A stretch of 64,000 nucleotides of DNA from Glycomyces sambucus (GCF_900102815.1 NZ_FNGF01000002.1:558001-622000); one strand, 5' to 3'. Shown: positions 16,461-25,048, numbered from the stretch's first letter. Numbers and translations are program-made. The notes: generated by a model from the letters alone, not told the origin.

Positions 16461-17474
16461 ATGCCGGCAACACTTCGCGACGTCGCCGAACTGGCGCAGG
16501 TCTCCGTCCGCACCGTCTCCAATGTCGTGAGCGGGTACGCCCACGTCAGCGAGCGCATGCGCCAGCGCGTGCTCGCCGCGATAGAGGAGCTCGACTACCG
16601 CGCGAACCCCGTCGCGCGCACCCTCCGCACCGGACGCACGGGGATGCTCGCGCTCGTGGTGCCCGAGATCGACGTACCGTACTTCAGCGAACTGGCCCGG
16701 GACGTGATCGACGCGGCCGCCGAGTTCGGTTACCGCGTGATGATCGACCAGACCGGGCACGACCACGAGCGCGAGCGGCGCCTGCTCATGGGCGACGACC
16801 GCACGATGCTGTTCGACGGCATCCTCTTCAGCCCCCTCGTGACCAAGTCCGAGCTGCTCGACATGCACCGCTCCGAGCACATGCCGCTGGTGCTGCTGGG
16901 CGAGCACGAGTTCGACGGGCGCTTCGACCACGTGGCGATCGACAACGTGCGGGCCGCGCGGGACGCGGTGGCGCACCTGGCGGCGTCCGGGCGGACCAGG
17001 ATCGCCGCGATCGGGGCGCAGCCGCTGGAGGAGTACTCCACGCCGCTGCTGCGCACCGCCGGATACGAAGCGGCCCTTGAGGAGGCGGGGCTGGAGGCGC
17101 CGCCGGAGTACGCGACGCCGGCGCCGCACTACAGCCGCACTGACGGGTACGGGGCGGCGACGGCGCTCCTGGCGCTCTCGCCGCGGCCGGACGCGATCTT
17201 CTGCTTCTCGGACCTGCTGGCGGTGGGGGCGATGCGGGCGGTGTTCGACGCCGGGCTCAGCGTCCCCGAGGACGTGGCGGTGATCGGGATCGACGACATC
17301 GAGGAGGGCCGGTTCGCGCGGCCGTCGCTGTCGACGGTCTCGCTGGACACGCCGTTCATCGCGCGCGAGGCGGTCCGGCGGATCGCGGCGCGGATCGACG
17401 ACCCGTCGGCCCCGGCCGAGGAGGTCGTGGCGCCGCACCGGCTCGTGGTCCGCGAGAGCACGGCGGCCGTGTAG
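16461..17474 (+). CDS. LacI-family transcriptional repressor of the sugar locus
   Basis: 337 residues from ATG 16461 (AGGA 8 bases before). The upstream ATG 16452 has no room for a ribosome site. Residues 3-24 are the LacI helix-turn-helix (TLRDVAELAQVSVRTVSNVV), followed by the hinge helix to about 60 and a two-lobed sugar-binding domain to the C-terminus. It is divergent from the importer operon with both operators between them. It likely represses importer, GH2 and the propeller enzyme until an oligosaccharide inducer binds. It ends in a strong hairpin. Confidence 0.93.
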   Translation: MPATLRDVAELAQVSVRTVSNVVSGYAHVSERMRQRVLAAIEELDYRANPVARTLRTGRTGMLALVVPEIDVPYFSELARDVIDAAAEFGYRVMIDQTGHDHERERRLLMGDDRTMLFDGILFSPLVTKSELLDMHRSEHMPLVLLGEHEFDGRFDHVAIDNVRAARDAVAHLAASGRTRIAAIGAQPLEEYSTPLLRTAGYEAALEEAGLEAPPEYATPAPHYSRTDGYGAATALLALSPRPDAIFCFSDLLAVGAMRAVFDAGLSVPEDVAVIGIDDIEEGRFARPSLSTVSLDTPFIAREAVRRIAARIDDPSAPAEEVVAPHRLVVRESTAAV

Positions 17475-17520
17475 CGGGCACCGGGACGACCGGGAGCACG
17501 CCCCGCATCGAAGAACGTCG

Positions 17521-17553
17521 ACGCCCCCGCCCGCCTGGGCCGGGGGCGTTTTG
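17521..17553 (+). terminator. Terminator of the LacI gene
   Basis: Stem ACGCCCCCG/CGGGGGCGT (9 bp, partly extendable inward) followed by TTTTGT, 46 bases after the stop. It insulates the regulator from the propeller-enzyme promoter immediately downstream. Confidence 0.75.
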
Positions 17554-17568
17554 TCATGGAAACCGCCT

Positions 17569-17585
17569 CTTGCAACGTAGGCAAA
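17569..17585. promoter_or_regulatory. LacI operator copy 3 (CTTGCAACGTAGGCAAA)
   Basis: Same 17-base family as copies 1, 2 and 4. It contains a TTGCAA that could be a -35 box, with CATGGT (17593-17598) 17 bases on as a poor -10, the same layout as at the importer promoter. Confidence 0.65.
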
Positions 17586-17599
17586 TTCCTGGCATGGTG

Positions 17600-17616
17600 T
17601 TTGCAACGTCTGCAAA
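17600..17616. promoter_or_regulatory. LacI operator copy 4 (TTTGCAACGTCTGCAAA)
   Basis: The best copy of the family: TTTGC arms around AACGTCT. It lies 31 bases from copy 3 and 37 bases before the start of the secreted propeller enzyme, where it would block early transcription. Confidence 0.75.
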
Positions 17617-17652
17617 GCAGCAGGCGCTCCATCTCCACAGGAGGCAACCCCC

Positions 17653-19320
17653 ATGACGGTGACAAGACAGTGGGCCGCCAAGGCCCGCCGCTGGGCCGCC
17701 CTGCTCGCGGTCGCGGTGCTCGCCGCGGCCGGGGCGCAGGCCCTCATCGCCGCCCCGGCCGGGGCCGCGTACCCGGGCACGGTGCTCTACTCCCCCAACC
17801 TGGGGACCTACCCGAGCGGCACCGCCGGCTACCCGCGGGCCATCGGCCTCGAACACGACGGCTCCGCCAACGAGACCATGCTCGCCACGTTCGCCAAGGG
17901 CGGGCACAACGCCCCCACGAACCTGCCGATCTACCGCAGCACCAACGGCGGGACGAGCTGGACCCAGATCAGCACCATCAACTCGAACACGCCCGGCTGG
18001 GACCTGGAGGCGCCCACGCTGTTCGAGGTGCCGCGCAACATCTCCGGCCTGAATGCGGGCGACCTGCTCGCGGCCGGCACCGCCTGGGACGTCGGGAACT
18101 ACTCGGCGCAGAAGGTGGAGGTCTTCAAGAGCACCAACGGCGGCACCACCTGGACGTTCCTGTCGAACTGCACCCAGACCTCGGGCGAGCCGAACACGTG
18201 GGGCCACGGCATCTGGGAGCCCACGTTCCTGGTGGCCGACAACGGCACCCTCGCGTGCTTCATCTCCGACGAGCGCCCTTCCAACGGCGCCACCAACAAC
18301 CAGAAGATCGCGCACTACACCTCCACCAACGGCGGCGCGACCTGGAGCTCCGGCATCCAGGACGACGTGGTCTTCCCGGCCGACAACCTGCTGCGCCCGG
18401 GCATGCAGACCTTCGCCGAGCTGCCCGACGGGCGCTTCGTCATGAGCTACGAGCTGTGCCGCGACGCCACCAACGCCGACCACGCGTGCGAGGTCTACAT
18501 CAAGTACTCCGACGACGGTCTGAACTGGGGCGCCGCGGGCGACCGCGGCACCCTGGTGCAGACCTCCGACGACCGGGAGCTGCTGCACACCCCGTACGTC
18601 TCGTGGACGCCCGCGGGCGGTCCGAACGGGACGCTGCTCATCTCGGGCCAGCGCGTGGTCGCGGGCCCGACCGGGAACAAGGCCGTCCTCGCCGAGTCCG
18701 GGACCGTGCTGTTCGCCAACCGGAACCTCGGCGCGGGCGACTGGTTCGAGGCGACCACGCCGGTCACCGTGAACCCCACGGGCGGCTACGCCTCCGGCGT
18801 GCCCTCGTGCCCCGGCTACTCGACGCCGGCGATCCCGCGCGAGAACGGCACCAGCTACCTGTACCTGGCCGCGACCTGGCTGGGGCAGAACAACCAGTGC
18901 GAGGTGCGGTTCGGCATCGGCACGGTGCCCGGCGCGACGGGCGCGGTGGTGAACCCGCAGACGGGCAAGTGCCTCGACGTGGACACCAACACCGCGGCGA
19001 ACGGGAACGCGGCGCAGATCTACGCGTGCGGGGTGGCCTCGGGCCAGGACTGGTCGCGGTACGCCGACGGCTCGCTCCGCGCGTTCGGCAAGTGCCTCGA
19101 CGTCGACGCGCAGGGCACGGCGAACGGCACCAAGGTCCAGCTCTGGGAGTGCAACGGCTCGGGGGCCCAGATATGGACGCCGCAGTCGAACGGCTCGCTG
19201 CTCAACCCGCAGTCGGGCCGCTGCCTGGACATCTCGGCGGGCGGCACCGCCGACGGCACGAAGCTCCAGATCTACGACTGCAACGGCCTCTGGACGCAGG
19301 TGTGGAACCTGCCCGCGTAG
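17653..19320 (+). CDS. Secreted sialidase-fold (Asp-box) glycosidase with ricin-type lectin domain, GH93-like
   Basis: 555 residues with CAGGAGG before the ATG. A signal peptide ends near residue 39 (PAGAA). Residues about 40-425 form a beta-propeller with Asp boxes STNGGTSW, STNGGTTW, STNGGATW and a degenerate SDDGLNW. Candidate catalytic acids are in IWEPTFL and MSYELC. Residues about 430-555 hold a ricin B-type (CBM13) trefoil with three CLDV/CLDI plus QxW repeats. The Arg triad of GH33 sialidases is not obvious and the pattern fits GH93 exo-arabinanases better, but I cannot prove the family. Two copies of the neighbouring LacI operator control it, so it probably feeds the importer. Confidence 0.75.
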   Translation: MTVTRQWAAKARRWAALLAVAVLAAAGAQALIAAPAGAAYPGTVLYSPNLGTYPSGTAGYPRAIGLEHDGSANETMLATFAKGGHNAPTNLPIYRSTNGGTSWTQISTINSNTPGWDLEAPTLFEVPRNISGLNAGDLLAAGTAWDVGNYSAQKVEVFKSTNGGTTWTFLSNCTQTSGEPNTWGHGIWEPTFLVADNGTLACFISDERPSNGATNNQKIAHYTSTNGGATWSSGIQDDVVFPADNLLRPGMQTFAELPDGRFVMSYELCRDATNADHACEVYIKYSDDGLNWGAAGDRGTLVQTSDDRELLHTPYVSWTPAGGPNGTLLISGQRVVAGPTGNKAVLAESGTVLFANRNLGAGDWFEATTPVTVNPTGGYASGVPSCPGYSTPAIPRENGTSYLYLAATWLGQNNQCEVRFGIGTVPGATGAVVNPQTGKCLDVDTNTAANGNAAQIYACGVASGQDWSRYADGSLRAFGKCLDVDAQGTANGTKVQLWECNGSGAQIWTPQSNGSLLNPQSGRCLDISAGGTADGTKLQIYDCNGLWTQVWNLPA

Positions 19321-19328
19321 GAGGGTGA

Positions 19329-19366
19329 ACTGAAGGGCGGGCCGCATCCGCGGCCCGCCCTTCAGT
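19329..19366. terminator. Perfect 17-bp hairpin between convergent genes
   Basis: Arms of 17 bp (left arm begins ACTGAAGGGCGG) around an ATCC loop, 8 bases after the propeller-enzyme stop and 5 bases beyond the end of the ABC exporter gene on the other strand. It probably terminates both. Confidence 0.85.
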
Positions 19367-19371
19367 GTCGA

Positions 19372-21159
19372 TCAGCGGGCGCCGGTCTGGGTCAGGTGCA
19401 TGTGGGCGTAGCGGCCGTCGGCGTCGAGGAGCTCGGTGTGGGAGCCCTGCTCGGCGATGCGGCCGCGGTCGAGGACGACGATGACGTCGGCCTGGCGGAT
19501 GGTCGAGAGCCGGTGTGCCACCACCAGGGTGGTGCGGCCCCGCATGAGCCGGCCCAGGGCCTCCTTGACCAGCTCCTCGGCCTCGGGGTCGAGCGCGGAG
19601 GTGGCCTCGTCGAGGAGGAGGACGCGCGGGTCGCGCACCAGCGCGCGGGCGATGGCGAGGCGCTGGCGCTGGCCGCCGGACAGCCGCGCGCCCCGCTCGC
19701 CCACGACGGTGTCGAGGCCGTCGGGCAGGTGGCGCACGAACTCCCAAGCGTTGGCGTCCTTGAGGGCCGCGACGATGCGGTCCTCGCCGGCGTCGGGCAT
19801 CCCGTAGCCGACGTTCTCGCGGATGGTGCCCTCGAAGAGGACCGACTCCTGCGGCACCACCGAGGTGAAGCGGCGGGCGGTGCGCAGGTCGAGCTCCTGC
19901 ATGTCGGTGCCGTCGAGGAGGATGCGGCCCGAGGTGGGCCGCACGAACCCGAGGACCAGGTTGAGCAGGGTGGACTTGCCCGAGCCGGAGGAGCCGACGA
20001 ACGCGACCGTGGTGCCGGCCGGGATGTCAAGCGAGACGTCCTGCACCGCTTCGGTGTCGGCGCCCTCGTAGCGGTGCGAGACGTGTTCGAGGACCAGGCG
20101 GCCCTCGACGGCGGCGACGGGGCGCTTGCCCTCGTTCTGCTCGATGTCGGGGTCCTGGAGCACCTCGGCGATGGACCGCACGGACTCCATGCCGCGGGCG
20201 CCGATCGGGATGAGCATGAGCAGGTTCGTCAGGCCCTGGGTGAGCAGCGCGAAGTAGGTCGACAGGAGCACGACCTCGCCGGGGCTGATGGGGAGGAACC
20301 CGGTGAGGGCGAAGACCGCGGCGAGGCCGAGGCAGCCGACGCCGAGGACCTGCATGGTGACCCACGAGATCGAGGCGACGTGCCCGTTGAGCATGTCGAG
20401 GTGGAGCCCGGCGCGGCGGACGCCGTCGGCGCCGCTGGCGACGCGCGAGACCGCGGTCTGCTCCAGGCCGTGCGCGCGCGTGACGGGGATGAGCGAGGCC
20501 ATCTCGCCGACCTGGGCGGCGAAGCCCTCCATCTCGCGGCGGAACCGCTCGTTGCGGGCGCGCGAGCGGCGCTTGAGGGCCGCGCGCAGGCCGATCGCGA
20601 TCGGGACGGTGAGCGCGTAGATCGGCAGGAACTGCGGGACGGCGATGGCGGTCATGGTGATCGCGCCGGTCAGGACCATGACGGACGACAGCAGCGGGTG
20701 GGTCATCTGCTGGAGCATCTGCTCGATGTTCTCGACGTCGCGCACGACCTTGTTCTGGACGATCGAGGCGCTGGTGCGCGTGTAGTAGCCGATCGACAGG
20801 CTCTGGAGGCGCGCGGCGAGGGCGTTGCGGAGGTCCGCGCCGGTGTCGCGCACGACGGTCATGAAGTTGCGGGTGTACACGATGTGGTTGGGGTAGTTCT
20901 GGATCAGCAGGACCACGGCCACGGCCAGCCAGCCGAGGACCGCGGTGACCGAGCCCCCGGTGGAGACGAGGTCGATGATCGCGGCGGTGACCACCGGGAG
21001 GAACCACAGCGGGACCTCCTTGACGGCGAACGCGGCGAACGCCGCGGTCAGCCGCCAGGGGCGGCGGCGGAGGAGGCGGAGGACCGATCGCGCCGGACGG
21101 GCGCCTTCGAGCATTTCTGCCCGGTATGCAGCACTATGAGCAAGCGCTTTCTTATGCAT
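19372..21159 (-). CDS. ABC exporter, fused membrane and ATPase half-transporter
   Basis: 595 residues. The N-terminal part (about 35-325) has six membrane helices of the type I exporter fold; the C-terminal ATPase has Walker A at 389-397 (GSSGSGKST), signature LSGGQ at 493-497, Walker B ending Asp517-Glu518 and H-loop His549. All catalytic residues are present, so it should work as a homodimer or with a partner encoded elsewhere. No ribosome binding site precedes the ATG; a -10 box lies only 6 bases upstream, which suggests a leaderless mRNA. Substrate unknown; lipid, peptide and drug export are all possible. Confidence 0.88.
   Translation of the reverse strand: MHKKALAHSAAYRAEMLEGARPARSVLRLLRRRPWRLTAAFAAFAVKEVPLWFLPVVTAAIIDLVSTGGSVTAVLGWLAVAVVLLIQNYPNHIVYTRNFMTVVRDTGADLRNALAARLQSLSIGYYTRTSASIVQNKVVRDVENIEQMLQQMTHPLLSSVMVLTGAITMTAIAVPQFLPIYALTVPIAIGLRAALKRRSRARNERFRREMEGFAAQVGEMASLIPVTRAHGLEQTAVSRVASGADGVRRAGLHLDMLNGHVASISWVTMQVLGVGCLGLAAVFALTGFLPISPGEVVLLSTYFALLTQGLTNLLMLIPIGARGMESVRSIAEVLQDPDIEQNEGKRPVAAVEGRLVLEHVSHRYEGADTEAVQDVSLDIPAGTTVAFVGSSGSGKSTLLNLVLGFVRPTSGRILLDGTDMQELDLRTARRFTSVVPQESVLFEGTIRENVGYGMPDAGEDRIVAALKDANAWEFVRHLPDGLDTVVGERGARLSGGQRQRLAIARALVRDPRVLLLDEATSALDPEAEELVKEALGRLMRGRTTLVVAHRLSTIRQADVIVVLDRGRIAEQGSHTELLDADGRYAHMHLTQTGAR
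21139..21152. promoter_or_regulatory. LacI-like dyad at the start of the exporter gene
   Basis: AGCAAGCGCTTTCT, with a perfect AAGCGCTT core, lies in codons 3-7 of the exporter gene, directly downstream of the predicted transcription start. The first codons are unusually AT-rich, as if constrained by a DNA site. A short palindrome of this kind can arise by chance. Confidence 0.3.
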
Positions 21160-21165
21160 GGCTCG

Positions 21166-21194
21166 ATCGTACGTACCTGCCGCCCGGCTGGCAA
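21166..21194 (-). promoter_or_regulatory. Leaderless-type promoter of the exporter gene
   Basis: On the minus strand TTGCCA (21189-21194) and TACGAT (21166-21171) with a 17-base spacer. Only 6 bases separate the -10 box from the ATG, so the first transcribed base should be the A of the start codon or very near it. Confidence 0.6.
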
Positions 21195-21210
21195 TCGCGG
21201 AAACCCACCG

Positions 21211-22269
21211 CTACGCGGCCCCTTCGATGTCGATGACGACCTTGACCTCGCCGGACCCGGCGTGGAACGCGTCCTGGTACTCCCCGAGCGGGACCCGCTT
21301 CGTGATGAGGCCCTTGAGGAAGTCGCGGTCGGACTCCGCGAGCGCCGTCGCGGCGCGCGCGCAGTGGTCGAGGTTGGCGTTGACCGAGCCCACGACCACG
21401 TCGTTCTCCAGGACGATGTCGCGGTTGAGGCTGCCCGCGTCGATGTTCATGCGCCGGCCCGCGGGCGAGACCCCCGTCAGGCAGGTGACCCCGAACGCGC
21501 CGTTCGCGGCCATCGCGTCGAACACCAGCGCCTCCGAGCCCGTGGCCTCGATGACGATGTCGGGCACCACCTGCTCGAGCGCCTTCGGCAGGCCCTCGTA
21601 GTGGTAGGTCGCCCCGAGCGCGCCCACCAGCTCGGGCTTGTGCCCGTCGGGCGCGCGGTCGAGGACGTGGACGTCGAGCCCGCGCTGGGCGCCGATGAGC
21701 GCCGCGAGGAGCCCGATCGGGCCCGCGCCGGTCACCAGGACCGACTTCGGGTCGAACCAGGACCGGCCGCCGACCTTGTCGATCTGCTCCCACGCCTTGA
21801 CGAGCACGCTCATCGGCTCCAGGAGCACCCCGACGTCCGCGAGCGAGGGGTCGAGCCGGACCGCGTACTCGGCCTCGACCGTCCACACCTCGCTCGCGTA
21901 GCCGTGGATCTCCTTGATGCCGCGCTCGGTGTAGTTCCCGTTGCGGCAGTTGTCGAACAGGCCGCGCGCGCACGCGCCACACGGCTCGGGGTCGGGGCGC
22001 CGGACCACGCCGACGACGAGGTCGCCGGGCGCGAACCCGCTCCCTTCGGGGGCCTCGCGCACGCGCCCGAGCGACTCGTGCCCGATGATGAGGCGGTCCG
22101 CGCCCGGCGGCGCCCAGCCGTAGTCGCCGTCGGCGAGCTCGCGGTCGGTGCCGCACACGCCCAGCGCGACGGCGTCGACCAGCAGCTCCCCCGGACCGGC
22201 CACCGGCTCGTCGACTTCCTGCAGCGACAGCGAACCCTTGACGCCCGGCTCGACGGTCAACGCGCGCAT
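21211..22269 (-). CDS. Zinc-dependent glucose 1-dehydrogenase-like enzyme (MDR family)
   Basis: 352 residues from the ATG behind a GGGGAGGTGG site; an in-frame extension upstream lacks one. The N-terminal GroES-like domain has the catalytic zinc motifs GVCGTDRE and GHESLG and a structural Cys group CGAC-x6-C. The Rossmann domain has VLVTGAGPIGLL. The combination with VRRPDPEPCGAC and NYTERGIKEIHGY matches the archaeal/actinobacterial glucose dehydrogenase subfamily, which oxidises aldoses to lactones with NAD(P). Substrate could be another aldose. It lies on the minus strand, 96 bases downstream of the SDR gene. Confidence 0.8.
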   Translation of the reverse strand: MRALTVEPGVKGSLSLQEVDEPVAGPGELLVDAVALGVCGTDRELADGDYGWAPPGADRLIIGHESLGRVREAPEGSGFAPGDLVVGVVRRPDPEPCGACARGLFDNCRNGNYTERGIKEIHGYASEVWTVEAEYAVRLDPSLADVGVLLEPMSVLVKAWEQIDKVGGRSWFDPKSVLVTGAGPIGLLAALIGAQRGLDVHVLDRAPDGHKPELVGALGATYHYEGLPKALEQVVPDIVIEATGSEALVFDAMAANGAFGVTCLTGVSPAGRRMNIDAGSLNRDIVLENDVVVGSVNANLDHCARAATALAESDRDFLKGLITKRVPLGEYQDAFHAGSGEVKVVIDIEGAA

Positions 22270-22365
22270 GGCATCCACCTCCCCATTCAGCCCCGAAACC
22301 ACCCCAGTATGCGTGCTCGGGGCGGATCTATCCGGCGCTTGGGGAAGTAGCCGCCGGCGCGGGGC

Positions 22366-23295
22366 CTATTCGCTTCCGGACGGACGGGCCGCGAAGTAGT
22401 GGCCCTGCTCCAGGTCCTCCAGCAGGCCCGGACCGGTCGGCTTCCAGTCGAGGACCCGGCGGGTGGCGGTGCTCGACGCGGCGCGGTCGCTGCCGGCGAA
22501 GGCGGCGAGCCATCCGAAGTGGGCGCCCGCGTCCTCGGGGGCGATGGAGGCGGTGGGGACGCCGAGGCGGCGACCGATCACGGCGGCGATGTCGCGGACC
22601 GGGACCCCTTCGTCGTCCACGGCGTGGAGCGTCGTGCCCGCGGGGGCGCGCTCGATCGCGAGCCGCACGAGAGCGGCGGCGTCGGAGCGGTGCACGGCGG
22701 CCCAGCGGTTGGCGCCCTCGCCGAGGTGGCCGGAGAGGCCGCGCTCGCGGGCGACGGCGACGAAGGCGGCGACGAAGCCGTAGTCGCCCTCGCCGTGCAC
22801 GGTGGGCGGGAAGCGGAGCACCATCGAGCGGACATCGCGCTCGGCGAGGCCCAGGACGTACTCGGCCACGGCGAAGCGGGCGTGCGGGCCGGTGGCGCCG
22901 GGGTCGGTCTCGTGGCCGTCGGCCTCGGTGAGGACCGCGCCGTCGGACACGGGCGCGCCCGAGGCGGCGGCGAACGCCTTGCCGGTGCCGGCGAGCGCTT
23001 CGCCGATCGCCTCGACGGCGGCGCGGTCGGCGGCCACGGCCTCGTCGAAGCGGCCGGTGAACGCGATGTCGTGCTTGAAGGCGAGGTGGACGACCGCGTC
23101 GGCGGCGAGCGCGGCGTCGCGCAGGACGTCGAGGTCGTCGAGGGTGCCGCGCCGGACCTCGGCGCCGGCCGCGGCGAGCGCGGCGGCGGAGGCGTCGGAG
23201 CGGGCGAGGGCCGTGACGCGGTGCCCGGCGCCGAGCAGTTCGGGGAGCACCGCGGAGCCGATCCAGCCGGACGCGCCGGTGATGAAGACGTGCAT
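22366..23295 (-). CDS. NAD(P)-binding extended SDR / epimerase-like protein
   Basis: 309 residues starting behind AGGAGG. The Rossmann motif TGASGWIG is at residues 6-13, followed by the usual extended-SDR layout (DVLRDAALAADAVVHLAF). The catalytic Tyr-x3-Lys is not intact: the expected region reads ARFAVAEYVLGLA, so this may be a binding or atypical member related to the epimerase/SDR proteins often controlled by a divergent TetR. Two palindromes lie between it and that TetR gene, so it is most likely its target. Confidence 0.8.
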   Translation of the reverse strand: MHVFITGASGWIGSAVLPELLGAGHRVTALARSDASAAALAAAGAEVRRGTLDDLDVLRDAALAADAVVHLAFKHDIAFTGRFDEAVAADRAAVEAIGEALAGTGKAFAAASGAPVSDGAVLTEADGHETDPGATGPHARFAVAEYVLGLAERDVRSMVLRFPPTVHGEGDYGFVAAFVAVARERGLSGHLGEGANRWAAVHRSDAAALVRLAIERAPAGTTLHAVDDEGVPVRDIAAVIGRRLGVPTASIAPEDAGAHFGWLAAFAGSDRAASSTATRRVLDWKPTGPGLLEDLEQGHYFAARPSGSE

Positions 23296-23333
23296 GAGGA
23301 GACCTCCTGGTAGGGCCGGGCGGACCCGGCCTG

Positions 23334-23350
23334 ATGTCAGTTCCTGACAT
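23334..23350. promoter_or_regulatory. TetR operator 1 (ATGTCAG-TTC-CTGACAT)
   Basis: Perfect 7-bp arms around three bases, 39 bases before the SDR start. A second copy lies at 23380-23398 next to the TetR start, 47 bases centre to centre. Confidence 0.8.
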
Positions 23351-23379
23351 GAACCTTGCGACTTGAACCGTAGCACGGT

Positions 23380-23398
23380 GACGTCAGTGTCTGACATC
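23380..23398. promoter_or_regulatory. TetR operator 2 (ACGTCAG-TGT-CTGACAT)
   Basis: Same dyad as operator 1 with one mismatched pair in the arms and matching outer G/C. It is 16 bases before the TetR start, consistent with autoregulation. Confidence 0.75.
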
Positions 23399-23413
23399 GG
23401 TAGGATCGGCGGC

Positions 23414-23980
23414 ATGGGACGGTGGGAGCCGAACGCGCGCGGACGCCTCGAGGAGGCGGCTCTGGCGCTGTTCACCGAGCGCGGATTCGAACAGGTCACC
23501 GTCGCCGAGATCGCCGGGCGGGCCGGGCTCACCGAGCGGACCTTCTACCGGCACTTCGCCGACAAGCGCGAGGTGCTGTTCCCCGACGCGAACCCGCTGG
23601 TGACCGGCTTCGACAAGGCCCTGGAGGAGGCGCCGGACACCGCGGAGCCGATGGCGACCGTGTCCGTGGTCCTCGACGCCGTCGCCGCGTTCTTCGAGGG
23701 CAGGCACGACTACTCGCGGCGCCGCCACGCGGTGGTCGCCGCCAACGCCGAGCTGCGCGAACGCGAGTCGATCAAGCTGTCGACACTGGCCGAGTCGCTG
23801 GCCGAGGGCCTGCGCAAGCGCGGCGTGGCCGAGCCCGCCGCGAGCCTCGCGGCCGAGTCGGGCGTGGCGGTCTTCAAGGTCGCGCACGCCCAGTGGCTCG
23901 CCGAGTCCGAGCCCCGCGACCTCGGGGTCCTCATGCGCGAGGCGCTGGCCGCGCTGCGGGACGTGACCGGCGCCGGATAG
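23414..23980 (+). CDS. TetR-family regulator of the divergent SDR gene
   Basis: 188 residues from ATG 23414 (AGGA about 8 bases upstream). An in-frame TTG at 23363 would run the protein through operator 2, so I reject it. The N-terminal helix-turn-helix reads VTVAEIAGRAGLTERTFYRHFADK; the rest is the helical ligand-binding domain. It is divergent from the SDR with two palindromes between them. Its stop is 3 bases from the end of the convergent gene. Confidence 0.92.
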   Translation: MGRWEPNARGRLEEAALALFTERGFEQVTVAEIAGRAGLTERTFYRHFADKREVLFPDANPLVTGFDKALEEAPDTAEPMATVSVVLDAVAAFFEGRHDYSRRRHAVVAANAELRERESIKLSTLAESLAEGLRKRGVAEPAASLAAESGVAVFKVAHAQWLAESEPRDLGVLMREALAALRDVTGAG

Positions 23981-23983
23981 GCG

Positions 23984-25048
23984 TCAGAGCCCGAGCACCT
24001 CGTCGAGGCGCGCGGCGCGGGCGTCCATGTCGTCGAGCGCGAGCGGTTCTGCCAGGTCGGGGGCGACCTTCGCCACGGCCTCGCGGGCGGCGTCGGTGAA
24101 GTGGACGGTGCCGTCGGCGTCGACGCGCGCGACCCCGTCGCCCTCGGCCAGCCGCTCGTTGAACGCCACCGCGTCCTTGAGGGACTGCCCGCGCGGGAGG
24201 TCGAGTTCCACCGCGCCGCTCTGGATGCGCACCGGGTAGCCGCCGGGGAGGCCGTTCGGCGCGGGCACGGACCAGCGCAGCACCTTGGACTCCGGCAGCA
24301 GCGCTTCGAGGACGGGCAGCGTGGCGGCGGCGGTGAGGAAGTTCCAGCGCAGGCCCGGGTCGATCCCGGGGCCGCGGTAGGCGGCCCCGTCGTCGCGGCG
24401 GCCCTCCTCGCCGAGGAAGACGCGGCAGCGGCCCTCCTCGCCGGGGTCCTCGGAGGTCATGACGCCGGTGAGCTGCGAGTGGTGGCCGACGACGCGCACC
24501 AGCGGCGGGATGACGCCGTTCGCCTCCTCGCGGAGGACGGCGCGCACGCGGCGGAGCATCATGCCGGCGTTCCCGAGGCCGAGCGCGGGCGCGAGCCCGA
24601 TGCGCTCCAGGACCGGGCCGGTGACGTCGGGGAAGGACAGGTTCGCGACCGGCGCGGCGAGTCCGGTCTCGCGGACCGCGCGCATCACGTTGCGCACCAC
24701 GGGGACCTGGTAGGGCAGGCGGATGCCGAGCCCCGCGGCCACGACCGCCGCCGCGGCCGGGTCGGCGCGGTCGGCGAGCCCCCACGGGCTGCGCAGCGAG
24801 GCGCACTGGACGACGAGGTCGGGGCGGGTGCGCTCCAGGAGCGCGGCCACGTCCTCGAAGCGGGTCGCGTCCAGCGGCGCGGCCTCCACGAGGGTGTCGG
24901 ACGCGCTCGCGACGACCGCGGCGACCTGCCGCAGGTTCGCCTCGGAGCGGCTGGCGACGACCACCCGCCCGACGAACCCGCTCGCGGCGAGACCGGCCGC
25001 GACCCGGTCCCCCATGTCGCCCAACCCGATGACCAGCGCAGTGCTCAT
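23984..25048 (-). CDS. Saccharopine-dehydrogenase-like Rossmann protein
   Basis: 354 residues. The N-terminal motif VIGLGDMGDRVA is a dinucleotide-binding loop, followed by VVVASRS, where the Arg suggests NADP preference. The layout (NAD-binding domain, then a mixed middle domain, then a return helix) resembles the saccharopine dehydrogenase / homospermidine synthase superfamily. Substrate unknown. It lies 57 bases downstream of the apionate-lactonase-like gene on the same strand and may share its transcript; a role in the same catabolic route is possible but unproven. Confidence 0.6.
   Translation of the reverse strand: MSTALVIGLGDMGDRVAAGLAASGFVGRVVVASRSEANLRQVAAVVASASDTLVEAAPLDATRFEDVAALLERTRPDLVVQCASLRSPWGLADRADPAAAAVVAAGLGIRLPYQVPVVRNVMRAVRETGLAAPVANLSFPDVTGPVLERIGLAPALGLGNAGMMLRRVRAVLREEANGVIPPLVRVVGHHSQLTGVMTSEDPGEEGRCRVFLGEEGRRDDGAAYRGPGIDPGLRWNFLTAAATLPVLEALLPESKVLRWSVPAPNGLPGGYPVRIQSGAVELDLPRGQSLKDAVAFNERLAEGDGVARVDADGTVHFTDAAREAVAKVAPDLAEPLALDDMDARAARLDEVLGL

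Noticed and set aside
14106..17780. 1224-residue minus-strand frame spanning LacI, binding protein and permease
   Set aside because: Only its C-terminal 305 residues (MalF-type permease) are real; the rest crosses two genes and a promoter.
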